Origin: Fasciola hepatica
Taxonomy: Eukaryota; Platyhelminthes; Trematoda; Plagiorchiida; Fasciolidae
Length of the DNA: 64,000 nt
Assembly: GCA_948099385.1 (NCBI GenBank)
Contig: CANUEZ040000191.1
Coordinates: forward strand, 5,890,001-5,954,000
Reading direction: 5' to 3'
Both the position numbers and the translations under genes were made by a program. This document shows positions 52,653 through 64,000 of this stretch, piece by piece; positions within the stretch are counted from its first letter, which is position 1; each line of letters starts with the position of its first letter. Under the pieces are notes generated by a model that ran no database searches, was not told where the DNA came from, and saw nothing but the letters and a program-made list of their open reading frames with translations.

Positions 52653-55600
52653 GGGCCTAATTTAAACCAAGGCATTCCCTTATGAACAATCCCCACACAG
52701 ATTGCTCATACAATGCAATAGAGCAGTAGCAGAGTAGATTTGTATAATATGATTCTCCATGCAGCTTGAACACTGAACTGACCATTGAAAATGATGGGAG
52801 CACTGTAGAGCTGTTTGATCCGCTAAGGCAATCATGAGCATTGCACATGGACAGAGCCCACACGGGGACACGAACAAGGGTTGGGGTGAACGAATGTCAG
52901 TCGAACACCCAAACCACAAGGCTATCCGATATGGGTCTCAAAGCTTTGTTCAACATATACAAAACATGATATAGCACAATCCCCAAATTGGCTTCCGCTT
53001 TCGCTTTGGCTTTGTACGGTAACAATCAAATTCTCGCACACCGATCCAATCCAATTTTCCATCACTTCTCTATTTATGGGCCTAAGTAAAACCAAGGCAT
53101 TCCCTCATGAACAATCCCCACACAGATTGCTCATACAATGCAATAGAGCAGTAGCAGAGTAGATTTGTATAATATGATTCTCCATGCAGCTTGAACACTG
53201 AACTGACCATTGAAAATGATGGAAGCACTGTACAGCTGTTTGATGCGCTAAGGGAATCATGAGCATTGCACATGGACAAAGCCCACACGGGGACACGAAC
53301 AAGGGTTGGGGTGAACGAATGTCAGTCGAACACCCAAACCACAAGGCTATCCGATATGGGTCTCAACGCTTTGTTCAACATATACAATACATGATATAGC
53401 ACAATCCCCAAATTGGCTTCGGCTTTCGCTTTCGCTTTGAACGGTAACAACCAAATTCTCGCACACCGATCCAATCTTATGTTCCATCACTTCTCTATTT
53501 ATGGGCCTAAGTAAAACCAAGGCATTCCCTTATGAACAATCCCCACACAGATTGCTCATACAATGCAATAGAGCAGTAGCAGAGTAGATTTGTATAATAT
53601 GATTCTCCATGCAGCTTGAACACTGAACTGACCATTGAAAATTATGGAAGCACTGTACAGCTGTTTGATCCGCTAAGGCAATCATGAGCATTGCACATGG
53701 ACAGAGCCCACACGGGGACACGAACAAGGGTTGGGGTGAACGATTGTCAGTCGAACACCCAAACCACAAGGCTATCCGATATGGGTCTCAACGCTTTGTT
53801 CAACATATACACTACATGATATAGCACAATCCCCAAATTGGATTCGGCTTTCGTTTCGCTTTGAACGGTAACAATCAAATTCTCGCACACCGATCCAATC
53901 CTATTTTCCATCACTTCTCTATTTATGGGCCTAAGTAAAACCAAGGCATTCCCTCATGAACAATCCCCACACAGATTGCTCATACAATGCAATAGAGCAG
54001 TAGCAGAGTAGATTTGTATAATATGATTCTCCATGCAGCTTGAACACTGAACTGACCATTGAAAATGATGGAAGCACTGTACAGCTGTTTGATGCGCTAA
54101 GGGAATCATGAGCATTGCACATGGACAGAGCCCACACGGGGACACGAACAAGGGTTGGGGTGAACGAATGTCAGTCGAACACCCAAACCACAAGGCTATC
54201 CGATATGGGTCTCAACGCTTTGTTCAACATATACAATACATGATATAGCACAATCCCCAAATTGGCTTCGGCTTTCGCTTTCGCTTTGAACGGTAACAAT
54301 CAAATTCTCGCACACCGATCCAATCCTATGTTCCATCACTTCTCTATTTATGGGCCTAAGTAAAACCAAGGCATTCCCTTATGAACAATCCCCACACAGA
54401 TTGCTCATACAATGCAATAGAGCAGTAGCAGAGTAGATTTGTATAATATGATTCTCCATGCAGCTTGAACACTGAACTGACCATTGAAAATGATGGAAGC
54501 ACTGTACAGCTGTTTGATCCGCTAAGGCAATCATGAGCATTGCACATGGACAAAGCCCACACGGGGACACGAACAAGGGTTGGGGTGAACGATTGTCAGT
54601 CGAACACCCAAACCACAAGGCTATCCGATATGGGTCTCAAAGCTTTGTTCAACATATACAATACATGATATAGCACAATCCGCAAATTGGATTCGGCTTT
54701 CGCTTTCGCTTTTAACGGTAACAATCAAATTCTCGCACACCGATCCAATCCTATTTTCCATCACTTCTCTATTTATGGGCCTAAGTAAAACCAAGGCATT
54801 CCCTTATGAACAATCCCCACACAGATTGCTCATACAATGCAATAGAGCAGTAGCAGAGTAGATTTGTATAATATGATTCTCCATGCAGCTTGAACACTGA
54901 ACTGACCATTGAAAATGATGGGAGCACTGTAGAGCTGTTTGATCCGCTAAGGCAATCATGAGCATTGCACATGGACAGAGCCCACACGGGGACACGAACA
55001 AGGGTTGGGGTGAACGAATGTCAGTCGAACACCCAAACCACAAGGCTATCCGATATGGGTCTCAAAGCTTTGTTCAACATATACAATACATGATATAGCA
55101 CAATCCCCAAATTGGCTTCCGCTTTCGCTTTGGCTTTGTACGGTAACAATCAAATTCTCGCACACCGATCCAATCCTATTTTCCATCACTTCTCTATTTA
55201 TGGGCCTAAGTAAAACCAAGGCATTCCCTCATGAACAATCCCCACACAGATTGCTCATACAATGCAATAGAGCAGTAGCAGAGTAGATTTGTATAATATG
55301 ATTCTCCATGCAGCTTGAACACTGAACTGACCATTGAAAATGATGGAAGCACTGTACAGCTGTTTGATGCGCTAAGGGAATCATGAGCATTGCACATGGA
55401 CAAAGCCCACACGGGGACACGAACAAGGGTTGGGGTGAACGAATGTCAGTCGAACACCCAAACCACAAGGCTATCCGATATGGGTCTCAACGCTTTGTTC
55501 AACATATACAATACATGATATAGCACAATCCCCAAATTGGCTTCGGCTTTCGCTTTCGCTTTGAACGGTAACAACCAAATTCTCGCACACCGATCCAATC

Positions 55601-56476
55601 TTATGTTCCATCACTTCTCTATTTATGGGCCTAAGTAAAACCAAGGCATTCCCTTATGAACAATCCCCACACAGATTGCTCATACAATGCAATAGAGCAG
55701 TAGCAGAGTAGATTTGTATAATATGATTCTCCATGCAGCTTGAACACTGAACTGACCATTGAAAATGATGGAAGCACTGTACAGCTGTTTGATCCGCTAA
55801 GGGAATCATGAGCATTGCACATGGACAGAGCCCACACGGGGACACGAACAAGGGTTGGGGTGAACGAATGTCAGTCGAACACCCAAACCACAAGGCTATC
55901 CGATATGGGTCTCAAAGCTTTGTTCAACATATACAAAACATGATATAGCACAATCCCCAAATTGGCTTCCGCTTTCGCTTTGGCTTTGTACGGTAACAAT
56001 CAAATTCTCGCACACCGATCCAATCCTATTTTCCATCACTTCTCTATTTATGGGCCTAAGTAAAACCAAGGCATTCCCTCATGAACAATCCCCACACAGA
56101 TTGCTCATACAATGCAATAGAGCAGTAGCAGAGTAGATTTGTATAATATGATTCTCCATGCAGCTTGAACACTGAACTGACCATTGAAAATGATGGAAGC
56201 CCTGTGCAGCTGTTTGATGCGCTAAGGGAATCATGAGCATTGCACATGGACAGAGCCCACACGGGGACACGAACAAGGGTTGGGGTGAACGAATGTCAGT
56301 CGAACACCCAAACCACAAGGCTATCCCATATGGGTCTCAACGCTTTGTTCAACATATACACTACATGATATAGCACAATCCCCAAATTGGCTTCGGCTTT
56401 CGCTTTCGCTTTGAACGGTAACAATCAAATTCTCGCACACCGATCCAATCGTATGTTCCATCACTTCTCTATTTGT
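52228..56476 (+). repeat. Five-monomer HOR, 2124 bp
   Basis: Monomers 52228, 52653 and 53078 match 54352, 54777 and 55202 almost base for base, including GACAAAGCCC, GATGGGAGCACTGTAGAGC, CTTCCGCTTTCGC, GGCTTTGTACGG and TGATGCGC. The fourth members (53503 and 55627) differ more. The fifth members (53927 and 56052) again share TCATGAAC and TGATGCGC, but their second halves differ. Confidence 0.84.
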
Positions 56477-59450
56477 GGGCCTAATTAAAACCAAGGCATT
56501 CCCTTATGAACAATCCCCACACAGATTGCTCATACAATGCAATAGAGCAGTAGCAGATGAGATTTGTATAATATGATTCTCCATGCAGCTTGAACACTGA
56601 ACTGACCATTGAAAATTATGGAAGCACTGTACAGCTGTTTGATCCGCTAAGGGAATCATGAGCATTGCACATGGACAGAGCCCACACGGGGACACGAACA
56701 AGGGTTGGGGTGAACGATTGTCAGTCGAACACCCAAACCACAAGGCTATCCCATATGGGTCTCAAAGCTTTGTTCAACATATACAATACATGATATAGCA
56801 CAATCCGCAAATTGGATTCGGCTTTCGCTTTCGCTTTTAACGGTAACAATCAAATTCTCGCACACCGATCCAATCTTATGTCCCATCACTTCTCTATTTA
56901 TGGGCCTAAGTAAAACCAAGGCATTCCCTTATGAACAATCCACACACAGATTGCTCATACAATGCAATAGAGCAGTAGCAGAGTAGATTTGTATGATATG
57001 ATTCTCCATGCAGCTTGAACACTGAACTGACCATTGAAAATGATGGAAGCACTGTAGAGCTGGTTGATCCGCTAAGGCAATCATGAGCATTGCACATGGA
57101 CAGAGCCCACACGGGGACACGAACAAGGGTTGGGGTGAACGAATGTCAGTCGAACACCCAAACCACAAGGCTATCCGATATGGGTCTCAAAGCTTTGTTC
57201 AACATATACAATACATGATATAGCACAATCCGCAAATTGGATTCGGCTTTCGTTTCGCTTTGAACGGTAACAATCAAATTCTCGCACACCGATCCAATCC
57301 TATTTTCCATCACTTCTCTATTTATGGGCCTAAGTAAAACCAAGGCATTCCCTTATGAACAATCCCCACACAGATTGCTCATACAATGCAATAGAGCAGT
57401 AGCAGAGTAGATTTGTATAATATGATTCTCCATGCAGCTTGAACACTGAACTGACCATTGAAAATGATGGAAGCACTGTACAGCTGTTTGATGCGCTAAG
57501 GGAATCATGAGCATTGCACATGGACAGAGCCCACACGGGGACACGAACAAGGGTTGGGGTGAACGATTGTCAGTCGAACACCCAAACCACAAGGCTATCC
57601 GATATGGGTCTCAACGCTTTGTTCAACATATACAATACATGATATAGCACAATCCCCAAATTGGATTCGGCTTTCAAATTGGCTTTGAACGGTAACAATC
57701 AAATTCTCGCACACCGATCCAATCCTATGTTCCATCACTTCTCTATTTATGGGCCTAAGTAAAACCAAGGCATTCCCTTATGAACAATCCCCACACAGAT
57801 TGCTCATACAATGCAATAGAGCAGTAGCAGAGTAGATTTGTATAATATGATTCTCCATGCAGCTTGAACACTGAACTGACCATTGAAAATGATGGAAGCA
57901 CTGTACAGCTGTTTGATCCGCTAAGGGAATCATGAGCATTGCACATGGACAGAGCCCACACGGGGACACGAACAAGGGTTGGGGTGAACGAATGTCAGTC
58001 GAACACCCAAACCACAAGGCTATCCCATATGGGACTCAAAGCTTTGTTCAACATATACAATACATGATATAGCACAATCCCCAAATTGGATTCGGCTTTC
58101 GCTTTCGCTTTGAACGGTAACAACCAAATTCTCGCACACCGATCCAATCCTATGTTCCATCACTTCTCTATTTATGGGCCTAAGTAAAACCAAGGCATTC
58201 CCTTATGAACAATCCCCACACAGATTGCTCATACAATGCAATAGAGCAGTAGCAGAGTAGATTTGTATAATATGATTCTCCATGCAGCTTGAACACTGAA
58301 CTGACCATTGGAAATTATGGAAGCACTGTACAGCTGTTTGATGCGCTAAGGGAATCCTGAGCATTGCACATGGACAGAGCCCACACGGGGACACGAACAA
58401 GGGTTGGGGTGAACGAATGTCAGTCGAACACCCAAACCACAAGGCTATCCGATATGGGTCTCAAAGCTTTGTTCAACATATACAAAACATGATATAGCAC
58501 AATCCCCAAATTGGCTTCGGCTTTCGCTTTCGCTTTGAACGGTAACAATCAAATTCTCGCACACCGATCCAATCCTATTTTCCATCACTTCTCTATTTAT
58601 GGGCCTAAGTAAAACCAAGGCATTCCCTTATGAACAATCCCCACACAGATTGCTCATACAATGCAATAGAGCAGTAGCAGAGTAGATTTGTATAATATGA
58701 TTCTCCATGCAGCTTGAACACTGAACTGACCATTGAAAATGATGGAAGCACTGTACAGCTGTTTGATCCGCTAAGGGAATCATGAGCATTGCACATGGAC
58801 AGAGCCCACACGGGGACACGAACAAGGGTTGGGGTGAACGAATGTCAGTCGAACACCCAAACCACAAGGCTATCCGATATGGGTCTGAACGCTTTGTTAA
58901 ACATATACAATACATGATATAGCACAATCCCCAAATTGGCTTCGGCTTTCGCTTTGGCTTTGAACGGTAACAACCAAATTCTCGCACACCGATCCAATCC
59001 TATGTTCCATCACTTCTCTATTTATGGGCCTAAGTAAAACCAAGGCATTCCCTTATGAACAATCCCCACACAGATTGCTCATACAATGCAATAGAGCAGT
59101 AGCAGAGTAGATTTGTATAATATGATTCTCCATGCAGCTTGAACACTGAACTGACCATTGAAAATTATGGAAGCACTGTACAGCTGTTTGATGCGCTAAG
59201 GCAATCATGAGCATTGCACATGGACAGAGCCCACACGGGGACACGAACAAGGGTTGGGGTGAACGATTGTCAGTCGAACACCCAAACCACAAGGCTATCC
59301 GATATGGGTCTCAAAGCTTTGTTCAACATATACAATACATGATATAGCACAATCCGCAAATTGGATTCGGCTTTCGCTTTCGCTTTTAACGGTAACAATC
59401 AAATTCTCGCACACCGATCCAATCCTATTTTCCATCAATTCTCTATTTAT

Positions 59451-62400
59451 GGGCCTAAGTAAAACCAAGGCATTCCCTTATGAACAATCCCCACACAGAT
59501 TGCTCATACAATGCAATAGAGCAGTAGCAGAGTAGATTTGTATAATATGATTCTCCATGCAGCTTGAACACTGAACTGACCATTGGAAATGATGGAAGCA
59601 CTGTACAGCTGTTTGATCCGCTAAGGGAATCATGAGCATTGCACATGGACAGAGCCCACACGGAGACACGATCAAGGGTCGGGGTTACCGATTGTCAGTC
59701 GAACACCCAAACCACAAGGCTATCCGATATGGGTCTCAACGCTTTGTTCAACATATACAATACATGATATAGCACAATCCCCAAATTGGCTTCGGCTTTC
59801 GTTTCGCTTTGAACGGTAACAATCAAATTCTCGCACACCGATCCAATCCTATTTTCCATCACTTCTCTATTTATGGGCCTAAGTAAAACCAAGGCATTCC
59901 CTTATGAACAATCCACACAGATTGCTCATACAATGCAATAGAGCAGTAGCAGAGTAGATTTGTATAATATGATTCTCCATGCAGCTTGAACACTGAACTG
60001 ACCATTGAAAATGATGGAAGCACTGTACAGCTGTTTGATCCGCTAAGGGAATCATGAGCATTGCACATGGACAGAGCCCACACGGGGACACGAACAAGGG
60101 TTGGGGTGAACGAATGTCAGTCGAACACCCAAACCACAAGGCTATCGGATATGGGTCTCAACGCTTTGTTCAACATATACAATACATGATATAGCACAAT
60201 CCCCAAATTGGCTTTGGCTTTCGCTTTCGCTTTGAACGGTAACAACCAAATTCTCGCACACCGATCCAATCTTATGTTCCATCACTTCTCTATTTATGGG
60301 CCTAAGTAAAACCAAGGCATTCCCTTATGAACAATCCCCACACAGATTGCTCATACAATGCAATAGAGCAGTAGCAGAGTAGATTTGTATAATATGATTC
60401 TCCATGCAGCTTGAACACTGAACTGACCATTGGAAATGATGGAAGCACTGTACAGCTGTTTGATCCGCTAAGGGAATCATGAGCATTGCACATGGACAGA
60501 GCCCACACGGGGACACGAACAAGGGTTGGGGTGAACGAATGTCAGTCGAACACCCAAACCACAAGGCTATCGGATGTGGGTCTCAACGCTTTGTTCAACA
60601 TATACAATACATGATATAGCACAATCCCCAAATTGGCTTTGGCTTTCGCTTTCGCTTTGAACGGTAACAACCAAATTCTCGCACACCGATCCAATCTTAT
60701 GTTCCATCACTTCTCTATTTATGGGCCTAAGTAAAACCAAGGCATTCCCTTATGAACAATCCCCACACAGATTGCTCATACAACGCAATAGAGCAGTAGC
60801 AGAGTAGATTTGTATAATATGATTCTCCATGCAGCTTGAACACTGAACTGACCATTGAAAATTATGGAAGCACTGTACAGCTGTTTGATCCGCTAAGGCA
60901 ATCATGAGCATTGCACATGGACAGAGCCCACACGGGGACACGAACAAGGGTTGGGGTGAACGATTGTCAGTCGAACACCCAAACCACAAGGCTATCCGAT
61001 ATGGGTCTCAAAGCTTTGTTCAACATATACAATACATGATATAGCACAATCCGCAAATTGGATTCGGCTTTCGCTTTCGCTTTTAACGGTAACAATCAAA
61101 TTCTCGCACACCGATCCAATCCTATTTTCCATCACTTCTCTATTTATGGGCCTAAGTAAAACCAAGGCATTCCCTTATGAACAATCCCCACACAGATTGC
61201 TCATACAAAGCAATAGAGCAGTAGCAGAGTAGATTTGTATAATATGATTCTCCATGCAGCTTGAACACTGAACTGACCATTGGAAATTATGGAAGCACTG
61301 TACAGCTGTTTGATCCGCTAAGGGAATCATGAGCATTGCACATGGACAGAGCCCACACGGGGACACGAACAAGGGTTGGGGTGAACGAATGTCAGTCGAA
61401 CACCCAAACCACAAGGCTATCCGATATGGGTCTCAAAGCTTTGTTCAACATATACAATACATGATATAGCACAATCCCCAAATTGGATTCGGCTTTCGTT
61501 TCGCTTTGAACGGTAACAATCAAATTCTCGCACACCGATCCAATCCTATTTTCCATCACTTCTCTATTTATGGGCCTAAGTAAAACCAAGGCATTCCCTT
61601 ATGAACAATCCCCACACAGATTGCTCATACAATGCAATAGAGCAGTAGCAGAGTAGATTTGTATAATATGATTCTCCATGCAGCTTGAACACTGAACTGA
61701 CCATTGAAAATGATGGAAGCACTGTACAGCTGTTTGATGCGTTAAGGGAATCATGAGCATTGCACATGGACAGAGCCCACACGGGGACACGAACAAGGGT
61801 CGGGGTTAACGAATGTCACACGAACACCCAAACCACAAGGCTATCCGATATGGGTCTCAACGCTTTGTTCAACATATACAAAACATGATATAGCACAATC
61901 CCCAAATTGGCTTCGGCTTTCGCTTTCGCTTTGAACGGTAACAACCAAATTCTCGCACACCGATCCAATCTTATGTTCCATCACTTCTCTATTTATGGGC
62001 CTTAGTAAAACCAAGGCATTCCCTTATGAACAATCCCCACACAGATTGCTCATACAATGCAATAGAGCAGTAGCAGAGTAGATTTGTATAATATGATTCT
62101 CCATGCAGCTTGAACACTGAACTGACCATTGAAAATGATGGAAGCACTGTACAGCTGTTTGATCCGCTAAGGGAATCATGAGCATTGCACATGGACAGAG
62201 CCCACACGGGGACACGAACAAGGGTTGGGGTGAACGAATGTCAGTCGAACACCCAAACCACAAGGCTATCCCATATGGGTCTCAAAGCTTTGTTCAACAT
62301 ATACAATACATGATATAGCACAATCCCCAAATTGGCTGCGGCTTTCGTTTCGCTTTGAACGGTAACAATCAAATTCTCGCACACCGATCCAATCCTATTT

Positions 62401-62844
62401 TCCATCACTTCTCTATTTATGGGCCTAAGTAAAACCAAGGCATTCCCTTATGAACAATCCCCACACAGATTGCTCATACAATGCAATAGAGCAGTAGCAG
62501 AGTAGATTTGTATAATATGATTCTCCATGCAGCTTGAACACTGAACTGACCATTGGAAATGATGGAAGCACTGTACAGCTGTTTGATCCGCTAAGGGAAT
62601 CATGAGCATTGCACATGGACAGAGCCCACACGGAGACACGATCAAGGGTCGGGGTTACCGATTGTCAGTCGAACACCCAAACCACAAGGCTATCCGATAT
62701 GGGTCTCAACGCTTTGTTCAACATATACAATACATGATATAGCACAATCCCCAAATTGGCTTCGGCTTTCGTTTCGCTTTGAACGGTAACAATCAAATTC
62801 TCGCACACCGATCCAATCCTATTTTCCATCACTTCTCTATTTAT
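59451..62844 (+). repeat. Seven-monomer duplication, offset 2970 bp
   Basis: The monomers at 59451 and 62421 share the unusual string GACACGATCAAGGGTCGG followed by GGTTACCGATTG, CATTGGAAATGATGG and the one-base-short GGCTTTCGTTTCGC. I see no difference between them by eye. Between them, the monomers at 59875 and 60298 share CTATCGGAT and TTGGCTTTGGC, marking a further local duplication. Confidence 0.78.
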
Positions 62845-63606
62845 GGGCCTAAGTAAAACCAAGGCATTCCCGTATGAACAATCCCCACACAGATTGCTCA
62901 TACAATGCAATAGAGCAGTAGCAGAGTAGATTTGTATAATATGATTCTCCAAGCAGCTTGAACACTGAACTGACCATTGAAACTTATGGAAGCACTGTAT
63001 AGCTGTTTGATCCGCTAAGGGAATCATGAGCATTGCACATGGACAGAGCCCACACGGGGACACGAACAAGGGTTGGGGTTAACGAATGTCAGTCGAACAC
63101 CCAAACCACAAGGCTATCCGATATGGGTCTCAACGCTTTGTTCAACATATACACTACATGATATAGCACAATCCCCAATTAGGTTTCGGCTTTCGCTTTC
63201 GCTTTGAACGGTACCAATCAAATTCTCGCACACCGATCCAATCCTATGTTCCATCACTTATCTATTTATGGGCCTAAGTAAAACCAAGGCATTCCCTTAT
63301 GAACAATCCCCACACAGATTGCTCATACAATGCAATAGAGCAGTAGCAGAGTAGATTTGTATAATATGATTCTCCATGCAGCTTGAACACTGAACTGACC
63401 ATTGGAAATGATGGAAGCACTGTACAGCTGTTTGATCCGCTAAGGGAATCATGAGCATTGCACATGGACAGAGCCCACACGGGGACACGAACAAGGGTTG
63501 GGGTGAACGAATGTCAGTCGAAAACCCAAACCACAAGGCTATCCGATATGGGTCTCAACGCTTTGTTCAACATATACAATACACGATATAGCACAATCCC
63601 CAAATT

Positions 63607-63640
63607 GGATTCGGCTTGCGCTTTTGCATTGAAGGGAAAC
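63607..63640 (+). repeat. Locally mutated hexamer segment near the right edge
   Basis: GGATTCGGCTTGCGC followed by TTTTGCATTGAAGGGAAAC departs from the consensus at several sites within a short stretch, while the rest of this monomer (start 63270) is close to its neighbours. It resembles the zone 4 mutated segment in GCATT and GGAAAC but keeps the length. Confidence 0.6.
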
Positions 63641-63694
63641 AACCAAATTCTCGCACACCGATCCAATCCTGTGTTACATCACTTCTCTATTTAT

Positions 63695-64000
63695 GGGCCT
63701 AAGTAAAACCAAGGCATTCCCTTATGAATAATCCCCACACAGATTGCTCATACAATGCAATAGAGCAGTAGCAGAGTAGATTTGTATAATATGATTCTCC
63801 ATGCAGCTTGAACACTGAACTGACCATTGGAAATGATGGAAGCACTGTACAGCTGTTTGATCCGCTAAGGGAATCATGAGCATTGCACATGGACAGAGCC
63901 CACACGGGGACACGAACAAGGGTTGGGGTGAACGATTGTCAGTCGAACACCCAAACCACAAGGCTATCCGATATGGGTCTCAACGCTTTGTTCAACATAT
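63695..64000 (+). repeat. Partial monomer cut by the right window edge
   Basis: This is the first 306 bases of a 425-type monomer (AATCCCCACACAG), ending in the CAACATAT variable segment. The array therefore continues past the window. Confidence 0.95.

Larger units (their letters stand above)
1..64000 (+). repeat. Satellite array, ~424-bp monomer, 151 monomer starts, all head-to-tail
   Basis: The same unit recurs without interruption from the first to the last base, always in the same orientation. Successive GGGCCTAAG starts are usually 423 or 425 bp apart (range 421-431, mean about 424.4 over 150 units). The consensus unit is about 44% GC. No unique sequence, inverted monomer or inserted element breaks the array, and both edges cut through monomers, so the real array is longer. 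Arrays like this are known from eukaryotic centromeres and heterochromatin. That location is inferred, as nothing in the window anchors it. I do not recognise the family by name. Confidence 0.98.
36087..64000 (+). repeat. Zone 5: homogeneous 425-bp array with nested HORs
   Basis: Monomer starts: 36087, 36512, 36937, 37361, 37784, 38209, 38634, 39057, then every 425 to 40757, 41181, then every 425 to 45006, 45429, then every 425 to 48404, 48828, then every 425 to 53503, 53927, then every 425 to 56902, 57326, then every 425 to 59451, 59875, 60298, 60723, 61148, 61572, 61997, 62421, 62845, 63270, 63695. The steps of 424 are copies with GGCTTTCGTTTCGC (one base lost). Copies differ at few sites. 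Marker variants are CTATTTTCC, TGATGCGCT, TCCGCAAATTGGATTC with CGCTTTTAACGG, CTCAAAGC and AACAATCAAATT. Confidence 0.9.

Noticed and set aside
1..64000. CRISPR array
   Set aside because: The unit is about 424 bp and repeats entirely, with no short repeats alternating with unique spacers.
1..64000. Ribosomal DNA or 5S gene cluster
   Set aside because: No conserved rRNA stretch is visible in the monomer, and the unit has no transcribed gene that I can recognise.
1..64000. Transposable element or virus-derived insertion
   Set aside because: No interruption of the monomer order, no terminal repeats and no enzyme-coding frame are visible. The largest length changes are six bases.

Overview
The whole 64 kb window is one uninterrupted head-to-tail tandem (satellite) array. 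The monomer is about 424 bp, in two main length forms of 423 and 425 bp. Taking the GGGCCTAAG motif as the monomer start, I count 151 starts from position 31 to 63695. That gives 150 complete monomers, a 30-bp piece at the left edge and a 306-bp piece at the right edge. All copies lie in the same orientation. I see no unique DNA, transposable element, rRNA or tRNA gene, CRISPR array or credible protein-coding gene. The consensus is about 44% GC and has about 13 CpG per monomer, somewhat under expectation but not stripped. Such an array points to a eukaryotic chromosome (centromeric, pericentromeric or other heterochromatin). The sequence does not let me name the species, and I do not recognise the satellite family.

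Layout. 1-21635 is a heterogeneous zone dominated by 423-bp monomers with scattered 425-bp ones. 21636-25035 is a run of 425-bp monomers with an 850-bp dimeric higher-order repeat (HOR). 25036-28009 is a mixed zone carrying 6-bp expanded copies (427-428 bp). 28010-36086 is the most divergent zone, with 421-431 bp copies, strongly mutated 3' segments and 4- and 5-monomer duplications. 36087-64000 is a homogeneous zone of mostly 425-bp (some 424-bp) monomers built from nested 2-, 3-, 5-, 7- and 8-monomer duplications, some with no difference that I can see by eye.

Within the monomer, an 88-bp segment (for example 499-586) is almost invariant. The segment around the hairpin (678-714 in the second monomer) and the stretch up to the TTTCGC hexamers vary most. 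The hairpin arms, a partial CENP-B-box-like 17-mer at the hexamer repeat, and the zonal replacement of variants are the points most worth a second look. The many short open frames, mostly on the minus strand, come from the repeat itself and are not annotated as genes.
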